Part shown: in pieces, positions 3,683-6,361 of the stretch | Layout of the letters: each line of letters starts with the position of its first letter | Numbering within the stretch: position 1 is the stretch's first letter | Source of the DNA: Wenzhouxiangella sp. | Lineage (GTDB): Bacteria; Pseudomonadota; Gammaproteobacteria; Xanthomonadales; Wenzhouxiangellaceae | DNA length: 6,361 nt | Direction: 5' to 3' | Assembly: GCA_021767625.1 (NCBI GenBank) | Contig: JAASTB010000135.1 | Span: 1-6,361 of the forward strand | Notes under the pieces: generated by a model | What the model saw: the letters and a program-made list of their open reading frames with translations, nothing else | Database searches by the model: none | Told to the model about the DNA's origin: nothing | Program-made: the position numbers and the translations under genes

Positions 3683-6361
3683 TCAGGTCTCCACCGTGTG
3701 GCTGAAACGCAACTCGCCGTTTTCGCGATAGACGCGTACCCTGCGTCGCTCGAAAAGCCCCAGGAACGGCGGCTGCATCCGCTCCTCGCCCGCCCGCGAT
3801 TCTTCGCGGGCGATGTTCTCGTGTTCCTTCAGCAGCGTCGAACGCACCAGCTGGTACAACTCGTCCCGGCCCTTGTCGCTGGCCTGGGTGGGCGCCTCGC
3901 CCGACGACTGGAGGTCGCCCAGGGCGTCGAGTACGCTTGCGCCCCACAGCCGCAGGTTGGACCAGGTGGTCGTGAACTCGGCCAGCGCCCGGCGGGGATC
4001 GGGTAGGCGCTCCACCAGCTCGGCGAATTCCTCCAGCTGCCGCGGCAGTTCAGCCAGGCCCAGCAGGCCACAGTCCGGATTGAAGTGCAGGCCGTTGGCG
4101 TGCATATAGGTCACCATGCGCTGGCGGCGGTTGTGGACAGTGCGCCGGTCCGCGCCTTCGAGCCGCGTCGCCTCCGCCCGCAGCAAGGCCTCGGCCGTGC
4201 GGTAGAGCTTGGTCACTTGGTGACGCGTGATGTCCTGGCGTCGAAAATCGCAGGCGAGGTGGTCGAGCATCTCGATAACGCGCGGATCGAGCCACGCGGC
4301 CAGGCCGCCGGCGTTGTCCCCGGGGTGCTGGAACAAGGGCGTCAGGCGCGTCTTGTTTTCGATTGTCTCCGAGCGCAGGCTGACGACGTCCAGCAACCGG
4401 CTGTCGCATTGCTGCATGGCCGACTCCAAATCCAGCATGACGCGCGGATCCTCCGGCTTGCCTTCTCGCTTGCGGCGGATGGCCTCGGCGAGATGCTTGC
4501 CGACGCGCTCCTGGGCCAGCTTGCGGCCTGCCAGCCGCCGGGCTTCCTCGGCCGGCGGGATGCAGTCGACGAGCGATCCGTAGACGATCTCCCAGGCCGT
4601 CGTGCCGCGATTGGCGATATCCTGCTCGAGCAGCAGCGCATCGATGCGCGGCAACTCCCCACCCTGCTTTCTCAACACCGTCGGCTGGGTGCCTTCGCTC
4701 AGGCCAAGGCTGGTGAATTTCCAGCTCGAGTAGCGAATCGAGGTCGGCAGGCCCTCGCCGTGCGCCAGGTTGTCGACCGCACCCTCCCGGCCGAAGTGAA
4801 TGCCGGAAAAATCGCCCTCGAAAGTCGACTCGCCGGCGACCAGGCTTTCCAGTTCCCGCTCGTCCAGGCTGTCCCAACCCTTCTTGCGGGCTTTCTGCAG
4901 GGCGCTGAACGCCGCGCCGGGTTTGTTCAGGATGTTCTCGGGCTTGAGGTCGGTGTGCGTGACATCGTCCTCGAGCATCTGGTGGCCGTTGCGAAACAGG
5001 TTGGCTGCCATGCGCAACCGGTGGCTGACGGAGCAATCCTCCATCAGTCGCTTGCGGGCGCGAAAGTCCGACAGCATGCCCTCGTCGCTCCAGTCCAGCA
5101 CCGCGAGCAGAAGCTTGTGCTCGTAGTCGACGGTCACCTGGTGCAGTAGCGGGCCGATATTGCGGCGGAACAGGCTGCTCCAGTCCCTTTCGAACGCCTC
5201 GCGCGACGCCGCCCTTGCATCCTGTCCGTCTTCGCCGCGCTCGCTCAGCAGGCTGGTCACGGCGGTGATGATCTCGGCGGCGAGTTCAGGATGGGCACTG
5301 GCCTGGGCGACCAGCGCCGGCGCCTGCACGCCGTGAACGTACTGGTGCGCCTGCATCAGCCGCACGAGGTCGCCCACCGACTCGAAGGGCACGGCCTTGA
5401 CGGCCACGCGATCACGCCCGCTGCGATAGGCGGCCACGTTGCAGTGGCTGCCCATCACGCGCGGCACGTCGTTGTCGTCGCGCTCGAGGGTCCACTCCAG
5501 GCCCTTCATCACGAAGCTGTCGTTGTTGTGGAAATAGGCCTCGCATTCGCCCGGCCCGCCCCAGATTCGTTCTTCTGCATTGCGCCGCCACGAGTTGCGG
5601 CCGAGGCTTCTCAGGCGATCGCCCGCACGCGCCTCGACGAAGGCCCGGAAACGGCGCTCGAAGGCGCTTCCCGCCGCCAGGAATTCCAGCTTGCCGCTAG
5701 GCCTCCTGAAGGCCAGGCCGCGGGCGTTGCCCAGGAAGACGCTCGTGACCGACTGGGAATAACTGCCGGCTTCGCGTCGGTGGGGACGAACCGACAGCCG
5801 CACTGACACCGGCCCCTCCGCCGGCGTCAGCCTGGCGAAATCGATATCCTGCATCGCCTCGCGGAAGGCATCGCGGCCTGCGCCCTGCGGGCGCGGACGG
5901 GTGACGATGTTGTGATTGAAATTCTGGATGGTGGCGAGCAAGTCGAGTTCGCTGGCGCCGGTTTCGGGCAGCAGCAGGGCCTTCATCCATTCGCCCAGCG
6001 ACCCATTGCAGTCGCTCTGCACCGCCATCAGGGAGAAGATCCGGCGGAAGTAGGCCTCGCGGAGCCTCTCGCGCCCACGCACTTGCTCGACCGTGTGCGC
6101 ACGGCCCTCCAGGTACAGCGGATCCTCGATGCGGACGTACACGCGCGTATCGCCCAGGTTCGCCTCGTGGACGACATGCTCGCGCGAGGTGTAGCGAAAG
6201 ACGACCTCGACATAAACCACGGCCGGATCGTCGGTGGCGAAAATCCGTCGGGGCCGCGCTTCCAGATCGGCGAATCGCACCGTCCCCAGGGCCGAGTCGT
6301 CTTCGCCGGTGCGGTGCTGCACCAGGGGGATATGCGGAATGCGTCTCGCAAAGTCCTCGAC
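3683..6361 (-). CDS. Large protein with divergent eukaryotic-type protein kinase core (5' end beyond window)
   Basis: At least 892 residues, cut at the right edge. Numbers here count from an in-frame GTG at 6322. That GTG is unlikely to be the start: it has no ribosome site, and the frame stays open for 13 more codons to the edge. The middle (about 291-590) reads as a Hanks-type kinase, which transfers ATP phosphate to Ser/Thr. It has a degenerate glycine loop (GSHCNVAAY, 291-299), the ATP lysine K309 in VAVKAVP, a hinge-like LLLAVLDWSDEGMLSDF (404-420), catalytic loop HTDLKPENIL (456-465; D458, K460, N463), and an F-helix-like DIANRGTTAWEIVYG (568-582). The metal-binding DFG is unclear; GDFSG (503-507) is the best candidate after an unusual insertion. 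The APE motif is absent (IRYSSWK, 529-535). Regions 1-285 and 591-879 match nothing I know. No membrane helix or signal peptide is seen, so it is likely cytosolic. Kinase-like fold likely; activity plausible; role unknown. Confidence 0.78.
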   Translation of the reverse strand, partial: VEDFARRIPHIPLVQHRTGEDDSALGTVRFADLEARPRRIFATDDPAVVYVEVVFRYTSREHVVHEANLGDTRVYVRIEDPLYLEGRAHTVEQVRGRERLREAYFRRIFSLMAVQSDCNGSLGEWMKALLLPETGASELDLLATIQNFNHNIVTRPRPQGAGRDAFREAMQDIDFARLTPAEGPVSVRLSVRPHRREAGSYSQSVTSVFLGNARGLAFRRPSGKLEFLAAGSAFERRFRAFVEARAGDRLRSLGRNSWRRNAEERIWGGPGECEAYFHNNDSFVMKGLEWTLERDDNDVPRVMGSHCNVAAYRSGRDRVAVKAVPFESVGDLVRLMQAHQYVHGVQAPALVAQASAHPELAAEIITAVTSLLSERGEDGQDARAASREAFERDWSSLFRRNIGPLLHQVTVDYEHKLLLAVLDWSDEGMLSDFRARKRLMEDCSVSHRLRMAANLFRNGHQMLEDDVTHTDLKPENILNKPGAAFSALQKARKKGWDSLDERELESLVAGESTFEGDFSGIHFGREGAVDNLAHGEGLPTSIRYSSWKFTSLGLSEGTQPTVLRKQGGELPRIDALLLEQDIANRGTTAWEIVYGSLVDCIPPAEEARRLAGRKLAQERVGKHLAEAIRRKREGKPEDPRVMLDLESAMQQCDSRLLDVVSLRSETIENKTRLTPLFQHPGDNAGGLAAWLDPRVIEMLDHLACDFRRQDITRHQVTKLYRTAEALLRAEATRLEGADRRTVHNRRQRMVTYMHANGLHFNPDCGLLGLAELPRQLEEFAELVERLPDPRRALAEFTTTWSNLRLWGASVLDALGDLQSSGEAPTQASDKGRDELYQLVRSTLLKEHENIAREESRAGEERMQPPFLGLFERRRVRVYRENGELRFSHTVET
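4553..5452 (-). other. Kinase-like core domain within the large protein
   Basis: Segment coding for residues 291-590 (from the GTG at 6322). The order of recognisable elements is right for the protein kinase fold: glycine loop, VAVK lysine, hinge, E-helix (RLRMAANLFRNGHQML, 435-450), catalytic loop, RYSS segment, F-helix. About 90 residues separate K309 from the hinge, more than usual, so there is an insertion around 335-395. A glutamate at the expected C-helix position was not found. Confidence 0.7.
4928..4957 (-). other. Catalytic loop motif HTDLKPENIL
   Basis: Codons for residues 456-465. This is an almost perfect match to the HRDLKPEN catalytic loop of Ser/Thr kinases: D458 would be the catalytic base, K460 contacts the phosphate and N463 binds the second metal. 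The HRD arginine is replaced by threonine. In kinases this arginine often marks regulation by activation-loop phosphorylation, so control here may differ. Confidence 0.8.

Noticed and set aside
3677..3685. TGACCGTCA palindrome between two convergent stops
   Set aside because: It is made by the two TGA stop codons facing each other across 3 bp, and has no other sign of function.
3791..3812. Perfect 9-bp GC-rich inverted repeat with a 4-nt loop
   Set aside because: It is inside the kinase-like coding region, about 110 bp before its stop, with no T-run after it. It is not a terminator and is explained by codons for IAREESRAGE.
4085..5149. Long plus-strand open frame (354 codons) antisense to the kinase-like gene
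   Set aside because: It lies fully inside a minus-strand gene with clear kinase motifs. Long antisense frames are common in GC-rich coding DNA, and its translation shows no recognisable motif.

Overview
The window is GC-rich, densely coded DNA from a bacterium, most likely a gammaproteobacterium. This rests on the GC-rich third positions, Shine-Dalgarno sites before most starts, and the types of cytochrome b561, LuxR-type regulator and Gtt2-like glutathione S-transferase present. The species cannot be named from the sequence. There are no tRNA or rRNA genes, CRISPR arrays, insertion sequences or phage genes. Six protein genes fill almost everything; the two at the window edges are cut off.

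Layout, left to right. (1) 1-526, minus: a cytochrome b561-type membrane protein with four candidate haem histidines, its C-terminus beyond the left edge. (2) 640-1185, plus: a small regulator with two predicted membrane helices and a C-terminal LuxR-type helix-turn-helix. It is divergent from (1) across a 113-bp gap rich in GTTC/GAAC words. (3) 1194-2174, minus: a protein joining an N-terminal TerB-like domain to a C-terminal DUF697/YcjF-like domain. (4) 2212-2847, minus: a Gtt2-like glutathione S-transferase, 37 bp upstream of (3) on the same strand, so probably co-transcribed with it. (5) 2960-3679, plus: an unrecognised exported protein with a six-cysteine N-terminal part. (6) 3683-6361, minus: a very large protein with a divergent eukaryotic-type protein kinase core set between long unrecognised flanks. 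Its start lies beyond the right edge.

The genes do not form one obvious pathway. Two small units can be argued: the divergent cytochrome b561/membrane regulator pair, where the regulator may control the cytochrome, and the GST/TerB-DUF697 pair, which suggests stress or envelope function. The kinase-like gene and the secreted cysteine protein converge with only 3 bp between their stops, which says nothing about shared function. The most novel item is the kinase-like protein. It keeps the ATP-site lysine, a hinge-like segment, a textbook HTDLKPEN catalytic loop and an F-helix-like segment. It has a degenerate glycine loop, an insertion before a poorly defined DFG motif, no APE motif, and roughly 290-residue flanking regions on each side.
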